DNA from: Phycisphaerales bacterium UBA2266
GTDB lineage: Bacteria > Planctomycetota > Phycisphaerae > Sedimentisphaerales > Anaerobacaceae
Assembly (NCBI GenBank): GCA_002347125.1
Contig: DDXG01000298.1
Location: forward strand, 1,892-28,685
Reading direction: 5' to 3'
DNA: 26,794 bases
Below the pieces are notes generated by a model, which saw nothing but the letters and a program-made list of their open reading frames with translations, did not search any database and was not told where the DNA came from. The translations under genes and the position numbers were made by a program. Below are positions 15,528 to 21,916 of the stretch, piece by piece (position 1 is the stretch's first letter; each line of letters starts with the position of its first letter).

Positions 15528-16709
15528 TTACTTCCAGGGAAGAGCGTCTTTCGGGGTCAGGGCGGTTTGGGGGCGGGGGTGGGATTCGTTGAAGGCGTAG
15601 AGGTCTTCGAGTTTCTGTATCGTGACGAAGGATTCGTCGATCTGGCCGTCGGGGGTTCTGATGCGGTCGAGGGCCAGGCGGAGGTGCTTGGCCATGAAGG
15701 GGTACATGGCGAGGCGTTTGGAGCGGCCGTAGTCGTGGCCCTCGTCGGGAAAGTGGGCGCAAGCGACGTTATCGGCGGCGTCGAAGAATCCGTAGATGCG
15801 GCGGATGTGCGGATACTCGACGTCGGGCGTGTTCCTGGTCCAGTCCTTGCCGTCGGAGATCAGCAGCATCGGCCGCGGGGCCGCCAGGGCCGCGATCTCG
15901 ACGTTGTCGGTGATGTGGCCGGGCCGCTTGTGGATGGGCATGCCGCTCTCGCAGACGCAGCCGCCGAAAAAGTGGGCTGAGACCATGACCGTCGGCACGC
16001 TGACGGCGATGCGGTCGTCCACGGCCGTCAGCAGGAAGCTCTGCGTGCCCCCGCCGGAGGCCCCGGTGATGCCGATGCGCTTCGGGTCGACGCCCGGCCG
16101 TGAGATAAGGAAATCGACGGCGCGGATGCTGTTCCACAGTTGCAGCTTGAGGACCTTGTCGATGTGGTGCTGCCAGCCGGCCTGTGCCCAGTCGCCGTAG
16201 CCGACCATGTCGTAGGCGAAGACGACCGCGCCCATACGGGCCAGCGCGGCGCAGCGGTACTGCATATCGTTGCGGAAGCGGCCGTAATCGCTCTTGTCGC
16301 CCCAGTGGCCGTGCGGGCACAGGACGGCCGCGTAGGGGCCCTCGATGCCGAGCGGCCGGTAGAGATTGCCGGTCACGTACACGCCGGGCAGCGACTGGAA
16401 GGCGACGTTGGCCACCGAGTAGCCGTCGAAACGGCGACGGCTGTGGATGATGGGTTTGAGGTCGCATTTCTCGGGCAGGGGCGACAGTTCCGCGCCTTCG
16501 AGGATGCCCCGGCGGATCTGGGCGGCACGCTGGAGCCATGGGTCCTTGTCGCTGTAGAGTTTGGCGAATTCGGCCAGTTCCGCCTTAGCGGCCTCTTCGG
16601 TCAGGAAGGCGCCCTGGCGGAGATCGGGGTTCTTCTCCTGGGCGGGGACATTGGCGGCGACGCCTAAGAGAATCGGTGCGATGATGGAGGTAATCCATGC
16701 TCGTTTCAT
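15528..16709 (-). CDS. Secreted acetyl-xylan-esterase-like alpha/beta hydrolase
   Basis: This 393-residue protein has an N-terminal signal peptide (MKRAWITSIIAPILLGVAAN, ending near VPAQ). The hydrolase fold shows VYVTGNLYRPLG, VLCPHGHWGD, AYDMVGYGDWA and the nucleophile elbow IGITGASGGGTQSFL. The likely acid lies in ISDGKDWTRNTP and the catalytic histidine in FPDEGHDYGRS. The arrangement resembles the acetyl-xylan-esterase (AXE1/dienelactone-hydrolase-like) group common in polysaccharide-degrading planctomycetes; deacetylation of plant or algal glycans is a likely role but not shown. GGAG lies 8 nt before the ATG. It is downstream of the lyase gene on the same strand but separated by a 295-bp repeat-filled gap. 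Confidence 0.85.
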   Translation of the reverse strand: MKRAWITSIIAPILLGVAANVPAQEKNPDLRQGAFLTEEAAKAELAEFAKLYSDKDPWLQRAAQIRRGILEGAELSPLPEKCDLKPIIHSRRRFDGYSVANVAFQSLPGVYVTGNLYRPLGIEGPYAAVLCPHGHWGDKSDYGRFRNDMQYRCAALARMGAVVFAYDMVGYGDWAQAGWQHHIDKVLKLQLWNSIRAVDFLISRPGVDPKRIGITGASGGGTQSFLLTAVDDRIAVSVPTVMVSAHFFGGCVCESGMPIHKRPGHITDNVEIAALAAPRPMLLISDGKDWTRNTPDVEYPHIRRIYGFFDAADNVACAHFPDEGHDYGRSKRLAMYPFMAKHLRLALDRIRTPDGQIDESFVTIQKLEDLYAFNESHPRPQTALTPKDALPWK

Positions 16710-16723
16710 TATCGGTGCTCCAA

Positions 16724-16754
16724 ATTACGAAACTCGAAATCCGAAACTCGAAAC
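16724..16754. repeat. Heptanucleotide array (ACTCGAA type)
   Basis: 7-nt units ACTCGAA, ATCCGAA, ACTCGAA following TTACGAA, decaying into AACAAATTC. It lies just outside the esterase start. Confidence 0.75.
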
Positions 16755-16809
16755 AAATTCAAAACGCCAAACTCGAATATCCCAAACGCTGTCGCCCTGA
16801 TGGGGGTGG

Positions 16810-16898
16810 CATCCCTTGCCGGAGGCAAGGGATGGGGCCCGGCGGGCCGATCCACCTGAACGGCACGGCCTCCATCCCTTCGCTTGCGCGAAGGGATG
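16810..16898. repeat. Pair of perfect 11-bp palindromes in the esterase/lyase gap
   Basis: CATCCCTTGCC/GGCAAGGGATG (3-nt loop, 16810-16834) and CATCCCTTCGC/GCGAAGGGATG (4-nt loop, 16873-16898). The outer CATCCCTT/AAGGGATG is shared. GGCAAGGGATG also occurs at 24329-24339, next to a CCTTGCC/GGCAAGG hairpin. They could act as REP-like elements or transcript stabilisers; there is no T-run, so they are not typical terminators. Confidence 0.85.
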
Positions 16899-16983
16899 CC
16901 GCCGGGCGCCGGGTCTGGATGCCCGTTCGAGTCCGGCATGACATGTAGGGACAAGGTTTGGGGCTCCATGTTGTCGCTTTGGG

Positions 16984-17004
16984 TTTACAGTTTTCAGTTT
17001 GCAG
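16984..17004. repeat. Heptanucleotide array (TTTNCAG type)
   Basis: Three 7-nt units TTTACAG, TTTTCAG, TTTGCAG abut the stop codon of the lyase gene. The same 295-bp gap thus has a heptamer array at each end. Confidence 0.8.
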
Positions 17005-18858
17005 TTACCATTGAGATAGCGGGTTGAGTTCAGTGTCGGCGGTTGGTTTGCCGTCGGGCCAGTTGGGCGAGAGCAGGACGGCAATCCGCAGGTCGCCGGT
17101 GGTCTGCGGCAGGCGGACCATGAGGCGTCGGACGCCCTTGTTGGTCTTCTGAGGGGCGGTCTGTTCGGCGGATTCGACGGAGAATTGGGCGCCGGCGGGT
17201 GAAAGGACGCGGGCGGTCAGGGTCTTGCCGTCGAGGGTCAGGACGGCCGAACCGTCAGTTTTGACACTGATATCGGCGTCGGTGGTCATGCCCCAGGCGG
17301 GCTTGCAGGATTTCGTCAGGGCGAACTCATCCTGGACCAGCACCGCCCGGCGGGCGTCCACCATCGCCATGCCGCGCAGGGCCTTGCTCGCGAAATCGCC
17401 GTAGGCGGTCGTGAAATCGACGATGCCGCAGGGGCGGTCCTCGTTGAGCACGGTCTTCGCAAACCGGCTCTTGCCCATCGGGTCCTGGTCGGTGTCGTCG
17501 AAGGTTACGACATTGTGGCTGAAGGTGTTGAGGCGGTAGTAGGACCATCGCTTGCCGCCGCGTTTTCCGTCCCAGTAGCCGGCCATGTTGTAGTCGTCCG
17601 AGCCGAGGTCGCGGGCCCAGCGGACGCCGAGGGCGTCGATCTCGAAGTTGCCCAGATCCAGGTGGCCGTGGTTGACCTGGTTGTACCCGGCCTTGATGCC
17701 GAAGAACAGGGCGTCCGGCTCGGTCCAGGAACTGCGGAAGACCGCCACCTCGACGGCCCCGTCGAAGTACTTGTCGAGCTGCCGCGCGGAGCGCAGCCTC
17801 GGCGCTGGGACATACCAAACGACGTGCTGAGGCGAGCCGCCGCGTTTGAGCAGCTCGATATGCTCGGCCTCGGCGTAGAGGGCTTTGTTGAAGGTCTGGG
17901 CCAGCCACAGCATCGCGGCCATCGGCCGGCGGGCGGCCTTCTCACCGCTGTCGGCGTAGTTGAGGTAGAGGCCCGTCGGCCCGGTCATGTAGATCGGTTG
18001 CAGGCCGGACTCGGCCAGGCCCTTGACCTCGGTCAGGCCGAAGTCGGTCCCCAGGGCCGTCTTGAGGGCGCAGAGCCCATAGGCCGTGTAGTGCGTGGCG
18101 TAGCTCCAGTAGCCCGGCCCCTCGCCCCAGGCCCCATCGGGTCCGTAGCTGGCCAGGGCGGTGGGGAAGGACCTGACCGCGGCCGGGATAATCGTCTCGG
18201 CGTATTGCGGGTCGGTCTCGGCGATGGCCAGGGCCCCGACGATCAGCCCGCCGTTGCAGACCTGGTTCCAGTTGTACTCGCTGCGGGACCACCAGGCCCT
18301 GTCCTTGTAGCACTTGATGCCGGGTTCCAGGCCGTTGCGGATCAGGCCCGCCTTGATGGTCTGGCGGGTGGCGTCGTCCATGACTGAGTACGTCCAGTCG
18401 TAGCCCAGACCGACGGCGTGCGTCATCTCGGCCACGTCGAGGAAGTGCGACGGGTTCCAATCCTCAAAGGCGCAGACGGCCAGCATATTCTCGATGGCCT
18501 TTTTCGCGTACTTTTCCTCGCCGGTCCAGCGGTAGGCCACGCCGAGGCTGTACATGCGGTTCATCGCGGCCCGGCTGACACTCAGCAGCCGTGGGCCGAT
18601 CTTGCGGTAGGTGAGCATGGGCTGGCCCATATCGCGGTCGGCCTGCTCGATGGTCTCCTTGACGCACCGTTCCAGCATGACATCCTGGTCGTGGAGCCGC
18701 CGCAGACCCTTCAGGTCATCGTCGAGGAGCATCAGGCGGGGGTGGCCTTGGACCAGGGTCTTGAGGGCATCGGCGCCGTTGACCTCGAATTTCGCATCGG
18801 CGGCGCAAGCGGCGGCGCACAGGGCCAGGACGAGGGTGATACGGATGGACCTGATCAT
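17005..18858 (-). CDS. Secreted heparinase II/III-family polysaccharide lyase-like protein
   Basis: This 617-residue protein starts with a signal peptide (MIRSIRITLVLALCAAACAA). The N-terminal alpha-helical toroid holds HPRLMLLDDD, YRWTGEEKYAKKAIENML, EMTHAVGLGYDW, SEYNWNQVCNGGLIVGALAI and GEGPGYWSYATHYTAYGLCAL. The last two segments carry the Asn and Tyr/His residues expected at the active site of this family. The C-terminal beta domain has VFRSSWTEPDALFFGIKAG and NHGHLDLGNFEIDALGVRW, typical of the heparinase II/III-like fold. Such enzymes cleave uronic-acid-containing polysaccharides such as alginate, ulvan or glycosaminoglycans; the substrate is not determinable. AGGAGG stands 7 nt before the ATG. 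The nearby esterase suggests glycan degradation. Confidence 0.88.
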   Translation of the reverse strand: MIRSIRITLVLALCAAACAADAKFEVNGADALKTLVQGHPRLMLLDDDLKGLRRLHDQDVMLERCVKETIEQADRDMGQPMLTYRKIGPRLLSVSRAAMNRMYSLGVAYRWTGEEKYAKKAIENMLAVCAFEDWNPSHFLDVAEMTHAVGLGYDWTYSVMDDATRQTIKAGLIRNGLEPGIKCYKDRAWWSRSEYNWNQVCNGGLIVGALAIAETDPQYAETIIPAAVRSFPTALASYGPDGAWGEGPGYWSYATHYTAYGLCALKTALGTDFGLTEVKGLAESGLQPIYMTGPTGLYLNYADSGEKAARRPMAAMLWLAQTFNKALYAEAEHIELLKRGGSPQHVVWYVPAPRLRSARQLDKYFDGAVEVAVFRSSWTEPDALFFGIKAGYNQVNHGHLDLGNFEIDALGVRWARDLGSDDYNMAGYWDGKRGGKRWSYYRLNTFSHNVVTFDDTDQDPMGKSRFAKTVLNEDRPCGIVDFTTAYGDFASKALRGMAMVDARRAVLVQDEFALTKSCKPAWGMTTDADISVKTDGSAVLTLDGKTLTARVLSPAGAQFSVESAEQTAPQKTNKGVRRLMVRLPQTTGDLRIAVLLSPNWPDGKPTADTELNPLSQW

Positions 18859-18914
18859 GGTGAGACCTCCTGATTGTTCGGTTGCGTTGCGGCTGCGAGA
18901 CAGTGGCGGCAGGC

Positions 18915-18941
18915 GTGTCGCGGGCGTCTCGCCCTCGACAC
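18915..18941. repeat. Palindrome in the leader of the lyase gene
   Basis: GTGTCG-C-GGGCG/CGCCC-T-CGACAC around a TCT loop, lying between the predicted lyase promoter and its start. It shares GGGCGTCTCGCCCTCGA with 9558-9578. Confidence 0.8.
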
Positions 18942-18956
18942 GGGGCGCCGGCTTCA

Positions 18957-18986
18957 GTTATAGGAAACCGCACAACGCCGCCGCAA
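18957..18986 (-). promoter_or_regulatory. Putative promoter of the lyase gene
   Basis: On the minus strand: TTGCGG (18986-18981), 18-bp spacer, TATAAC (18962-18957). The leader of about 90 nt would include the palindrome at 18915-18941. Pattern match only. Confidence 0.4.
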
Positions 18987-19004
18987 GCAAAATATCGACC
19001 GGGA

Positions 19005-19033
19005 TTGACCGCCTCGCCGGGGGGCCGTATCAT
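19005..19033 (+). promoter_or_regulatory. Putative sigma70-type promoter of nagBA
   Basis: TTGACC (19005-19010), 17-bp spacer, TATCAT (19028-19033). The predicted start is near 19040, about 30 nt before the nagB ATG, with GAGGG 7 nt before that ATG. Confidence 0.55.
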
Positions 19034-19069
19034 CGGCGGAACACGGTTTTTCGCTTTGAGGGTACGATC

Positions 19070-19810
19070 ATGCAGACGTTTATCCATGAGGCCAAGGCTC
19101 AGATGGGCGCTGCGGCCGGTCGGCAGGCGGCGGAGTTGATTGCCGCGGCTGTCGCGGCCAGGGGCTCGGCGAATATCATCCTGGCGACCGGGGCCAGCCA
19201 ATTCGAGATGCTGGCGGCCCTGGTGGCGGCGCCGGGCGTGGACTGGTCGGCCGTGTCGATGTTCCATCTGGATGAGTATATCGGCCTGGGGGCGGGCCAC
19301 CCGGCGAGCTTCCGCAAGTACCTCAAGGAGCGGTTCGTCGATATGGTCCCGGCCCTGAAGGCGGCGCACTTGGTCAATGGCGACGCGGCGGACCCGGCGG
19401 CCGAGTGCCGGCGGCTGGGGGAGCTGATTGCGGCCCATCCGATTGACGTGGCGTGCGTGGGCATCGGGGAGAACGGGCACCTGGCGTTCAACGATCCGCC
19501 GGCCGACTTCGAGACGGACGAGGCCTATCTGGTGGTCAAGCTCGATGAGAAGTGCCGGCGACAGCAGCTTGGCGAGGGCTGGTTTCCCACGCTCGACGAC
19601 GTCCCGACGGTGGCCATCTCGATGAGCGTTCAACAGATCATGTGCAGCCGCACCATCATCTGCACCGTGCCCGATACCCGCAAGGCCGCGGCCGTCAAGG
19701 CGGCATTGGAGGGGCCAATTACAGACCTCTGCCCGGCTTCGATCCTGCGGGAGCATGGGGATTGCCGGATGTTCCTCGACAGGGCGGCCGCGTCGCTGCT
19801 GAAGACATGA
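19070..19810 (+). CDS. nagB: Glucosamine-6-phosphate deaminase
   Basis: This 246-residue cytoplasmic enzyme converts glucosamine 6-phosphate to fructose 6-phosphate plus ammonia. Family motifs: ILATGASQFEML (phosphate-binding loop), MFHLDEYIGLGAGHPASF (catalytic Asp region), ACVGIGENGHLAFNDPPADF (active-site loop with the catalytic His) and AISMSVQQIMCSRTIICTVP. The length is slightly short of the classical enzyme, so the allosteric C-terminal part may be reduced. A promoter lies about 40 bp upstream and GAGGG 7 nt before the ATG. Its stop overlaps the nagA start (ATGA), so the two are co-translated. Confidence 0.95.
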   Translation: MQTFIHEAKAQMGAAAGRQAAELIAAAVAARGSANIILATGASQFEMLAALVAAPGVDWSAVSMFHLDEYIGLGAGHPASFRKYLKERFVDMVPALKAAHLVNGDAADPAAECRRLGELIAAHPIDVACVGIGENGHLAFNDPPADFETDEAYLVVKLDEKCRRQQLGEGWFPTLDDVPTVAISMSVQQIMCSRTIICTVPDTRKAAAVKAALEGPITDLCPASILREHGDCRMFLDRAAASLLKT

Positions 19811-20817
19811 ACGCACAGGGCCGGACCATTGAGATCCCGGGGCTGATCGACCTGCAGGTCAACGGCTACAGGGGCGTGGACTTCTGCGATCCGGCCCTGA
19901 CGACGGGGGCGTTCGCGCGGGCGTGCCGGTGGATGCTGGAGGCGGGCACGACGGCGTTTGTGCCGACGCTGATCACGTCGAGCCGCCGGACCTACGAGCA
20001 CAACCTGCCGATCATCGCGGAGGTCCTGGACAGTCCCGAGTTCCGCGGGCGGGTGCCGGGCATTCACCTGGAGGGGCCGTTCATCAATCCGCAGGCGGGC
20101 GCCCGCGGGGCGCACAAGGCCGAGTGGGTTTCGCCGCCGGACGTGGGATACCTCAAGCGTCTGCTCAAGTGGGCCCGCGGCAAGGCGGTGATTCTGACGC
20201 TGGCGGCCGATGTGGATGGGGCCGAGGACCTCGCCCGCTGCGCAGCCGACCACGGCGCGGCGGTGTTCCTGGGTCACCACCTGGCGGGTGAAGAGCACCT
20301 GCGCAGGCTCGCGCTGGCCGGCGCGACGGCGGTGACGCACCTGGGCAACGGCGTGCCGGCGCAGCTTCACAGACACAACAACCCCGTTGTGGCGGCCCTG
20401 GGGGAGGACCGGCTGGCGGCGACGCTGATTACGGACGGGCAGCACCTTCCGCCGGCGATGATCAAGACGATTCTACGGACGAAGGGACCGGCCAACTGCG
20501 CGGTTATCAGTGACATCGCGCATCTGGCGGGCTTGTCACCGGGGCCTTACGAGGTGGGGGGTCAGCCCGTGGTGCTGGCCGACAGCGGAAGGATCTACGA
20601 CCCGGCGACGGGCTACCTGGCGGGTTCATCGTCGACGATGCTGCAGTGCATGAATCACCTGGCGTCGCTGGATTTGCTCACCGATGAGCAACTGGCGGCC
20701 GTGGCGTTCGACAACCCCCTGCGCCTGATCGGCCGCAAGCCGCAGGAAATCGCCGCCGGCCCCAAGATCCGCTACGACACGGCGGCACGGTTCTTCTATG
20801 TCGATAAAGATGAGTGA
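19807..20817 (+). CDS. nagA: N-acetylglucosamine-6-phosphate deacetylase-like amidohydrolase lacking the N-terminal beta domain
   Basis: This 336-residue protein begins almost at the first barrel strand (IEIPGLIDLQVNGYRGVDF), omitting the roughly 50-residue beta-sandwich lead of ordinary NagA. The C terminus is also short. The barrel motifs are intact: PTLITSS, GIHLEGPFINP (metal Glu), FLGHHLAG (metal His), VTHLGNGVP (metal His), LITDGQHLPPAMI and VISDIAHLAG (catalytic Asp), then GYLAGSSSTMLQC and FDNPLRLIG. It should deacetylate GlcNAc-6-P to feed nagB, whose stop it overlaps by four bases. The start is fixed by that overlap; no upstream extension in this frame is free of the nagB gene. Confidence 0.85.
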   Translation: MNAQGRTIEIPGLIDLQVNGYRGVDFCDPALTTGAFARACRWMLEAGTTAFVPTLITSSRRTYEHNLPIIAEVLDSPEFRGRVPGIHLEGPFINPQAGARGAHKAEWVSPPDVGYLKRLLKWARGKAVILTLAADVDGAEDLARCAADHGAAVFLGHHLAGEEHLRRLALAGATAVTHLGNGVPAQLHRHNNPVVAALGEDRLAATLITDGQHLPPAMIKTILRTKGPANCAVISDIAHLAGLSPGPYEVGGQPVVLADSGRIYDPATGYLAGSSSTMLQCMNHLASLDLLTDEQLAAVAFDNPLRLIGRKPQEIAAGPKIRYDTAARFFYVDKDE

Positions 20818-20837
20818 GCTACTCTATTTACGACTTG

Positions 20838-20892
20838 AGCCACAGATTTCACAGATTACACAGGGTTTTTAACCACGGATTGACACGGATTT
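20838..20892. repeat. CACAGATT/CACGGATT dispersed repeat, copy 1
   Basis: AGCCACAGATTTCACAGATT followed by ACACAGG and, after a short T-rich spacer, AACCACGGATTGACACGGAT. It contains near-repeats of CACAGATT and CACGGATT. The second copy at 21487-21543 matches for most of its length. Confidence 0.75.
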
Positions 20893-21015
20893 GCTGCGGC
20901 GGTATCCCGCTGTTCGCAGTGCGTCGTGCGTGTTGCGTATTGCATGGCGAGGGCGTCGTTCTGCAGAAACCAGATGGTGCGCAGGTGGTTGCCCGGAGGG
21001 GGGGGGCGTGAGGCG

Positions 21016-21067
21016 GATTGCCTATATTGCCCAGTTTGCGCAAGTTTGGCTTTGTTTTTCAAAAAGG
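21016..21067. repeat. TTGCCTATATT/AAGTTTGGCTTTGTTT repeat, copy 1
   Basis: Contains TTGCCTATATT, then CC, GTTTGC, and AAGTTTGGCTTTGTTT. It is repeated in direct orientation at 21134-21188 (copy 2), with the right halves nearly identical. The minus strand gives open frames with NKAKL words, which I take to be repeat translation rather than protein. Confidence 0.75.
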
Positions 21068-21133
21068 CCTCGGACTTCAGACCTCAGGCTCCATGGGTCG
21101 TAGATCAGGGGTCTGGGGCTAGGCATGGAGTCA

Positions 21134-21188
21134 GGTTGCCTATATTTCCTGGGTTGCCTAAGTTTGGCTTTGTTTCGCATTTTTGCGG
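21134..21188. repeat. TTGCCTATATT/AAGTTTGGCTTTGTTT repeat, copy 2
   Basis: TTGCCTATATTTCC, GGTTGCCT, AAGTTTGGCTTTGTTT, then GCATTTTTGC. Direct copy of the element at 21016-21067, about 118 bp downstream of it. Confidence 0.75.
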
Positions 21189-21279
21189 TTCTCGGTGTCG
21201 GTTGGCGGCCGGGGGCGGCGCGGTGGGCAGAGCGACCTGGAAGGTGGGGTGGAACCATAGATGTGGGGTTCGGTAGGGA

Positions 21280-21300
21280 TTTGGATGCTGGATGCTTGAT
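21280..21300. repeat. Heptanucleotide array (GCTGGAT type)
   Basis: Three 7-nt units TTTGGAT, GCTGGAT, GCTTGAT. Same period as the arrays near 7900, 8350, 16740 and 16990. Confidence 0.65.
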
Positions 21301-21486
21301 TGGGGGCTGTCTCGCTCCATTGGGGTGGTATTGTACCGCATGGGGTCGGCGATTGTCAATTGAAATCCGGGTGTGGGAAACCGCGGCAGATGCGCGGGCC
21401 TATACTCGCGCGGACCTGCGCGAATCGCGACAGCGTCCTATCGGCTCGGATACAGGCCGTTGCTCTTGTGTCATCTGGCTGGATTC

Positions 21487-21543
21487 AAGCCACAGATTTC
21501 ACAGATTACGCAGATTGCTGAATCACGGATTCACGCGGATTGA
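21487..21543. repeat. CACAGATT/CACGGATT dispersed repeat, copy 2
   Basis: AGCCACAGATTTCACAGATT, then ACGCAGATT, and ATCACGGATTCACGCGGATT. The first 22 bases are identical to the copy at 20838; the second half differs at several positions. Confidence 0.75.
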
Positions 21544-21564
21544 TGGGTTGTCGCTGGTCGATGG

Positions 21565-21583
21565 TCCCGAAGCGGGTTCGGGA
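21565..21583. repeat. Intergenic palindrome TCCCGAA/TTCGGGA
   Basis: A 7-bp stem with loop GCGGG. It is the intergenic counterpart of the element inside the metallophosphoesterase gene at 15157-15175. Confidence 0.8.
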
Positions 21584-21635
21584 TCGCCGGGTGGAGCGGC
21601 CTGCGGCCGCGGATCTGCGTCTGGCGGGATTTGGC

Positions 21636-21664
21636 TTGACGGGCGGGCGGCGGCGTGGTAGAAT
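21636..21664 (+). promoter_or_regulatory. Putative sigma70-type promoter left of the direct repeat
   Basis: TTGACG (21636-21641), 17-bp spacer, TAGAAT (21659-21664), in a similar GC-rich spacer context to the promoter at 24586-24614. The nearest solid gene is 250 bp away at 21917, so the transcript either has a long leader or serves something small (see the 21707 frame). Confidence 0.5.
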
Positions 21665-21714
21665 AAACTGCTGCAAGTGCTGGATTTATCGCTTTGGGCC
21701 AGGAACATGGTTGA

Positions 21715-21750
21715 GGGCGGCGTGTTGGGTTTGAAGGATGGCGATGGAGT
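21715..21750 (+). repeat. 36-bp direct repeat, left copy
   Basis: It starts GGGCGGCGTGTT and ends GGCGATGGAGT, and is identical over all 36 bases to 24219-24254. The copies bracket 2.5 kb that contains the lower-GC SEC-C gene and a MITE-like element. The sequence differs immediately outside on both sides. Confidence 0.9.
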
Positions 21751-21811
21751 CGCGAGGGTGCTGGATAATCAGGAAAAGAGGTGTCCAGTGTATAATAATA
21801 GATGGCTGTCG

Positions 21812-21840
21812 CTAGTTACTCTGTCTCTAGTTTCTAGTTC
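21812..21840. repeat. Heptanucleotide array (CTAGTTN type)
   Basis: CTAGTTA at 21812, then after 8 nt the tandem units CTAGTTT and CTAGTTC (21827-21840). It lies about 75 bp before the SEC-C gene. Confidence 0.6.
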
Positions 21841-21916
21841 CGACAGTTTCTGATCAGGGTACCAGACACGTGCTTATCCGTGTTTATGAAGGCTCGGCGA
21901 ACTGGGGAGCTATGAA

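Larger units (their letters stand above)
20818..21916. other. 1.1-kb repeat-rich intergenic region
   Basis: No convincing gene. It holds two copies of a CACAGATT/CACGGAT element (20838-20892, 21487-21543), two copies of a TTGCCTATATT...AAGTTTGGCTTTGTTT element (21016-21067, 21134-21188), a run of nine G near 20998-21006, heptamer arrays (21280-21300, 21812-21840) and a palindrome (21565-21583). It also has a good promoter-like sequence (21636-21664) and the left copy of a 36-bp direct repeat (21715-21750). A TATAAT at 21791-21796 is a weak candidate -10 box for the gene at 21917. A 48-codon open frame at 21707-21853 with AGGA very close to its ATG reads through the direct repeat and a heptamer array, so it is doubtful. 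Confidence 0.7.

Noticed and set aside
20998..21006. Run of nine G residues
   Set aside because: A homopolymer in GC-rich DNA; it could be an assembly or sequencing artefact and carries no other signal.
20856..21062. Small minus-strand frame with NKAKL words
   Set aside because: It runs through a dispersed repeat that is duplicated nearby, so it is more likely repeat translation than a gene.
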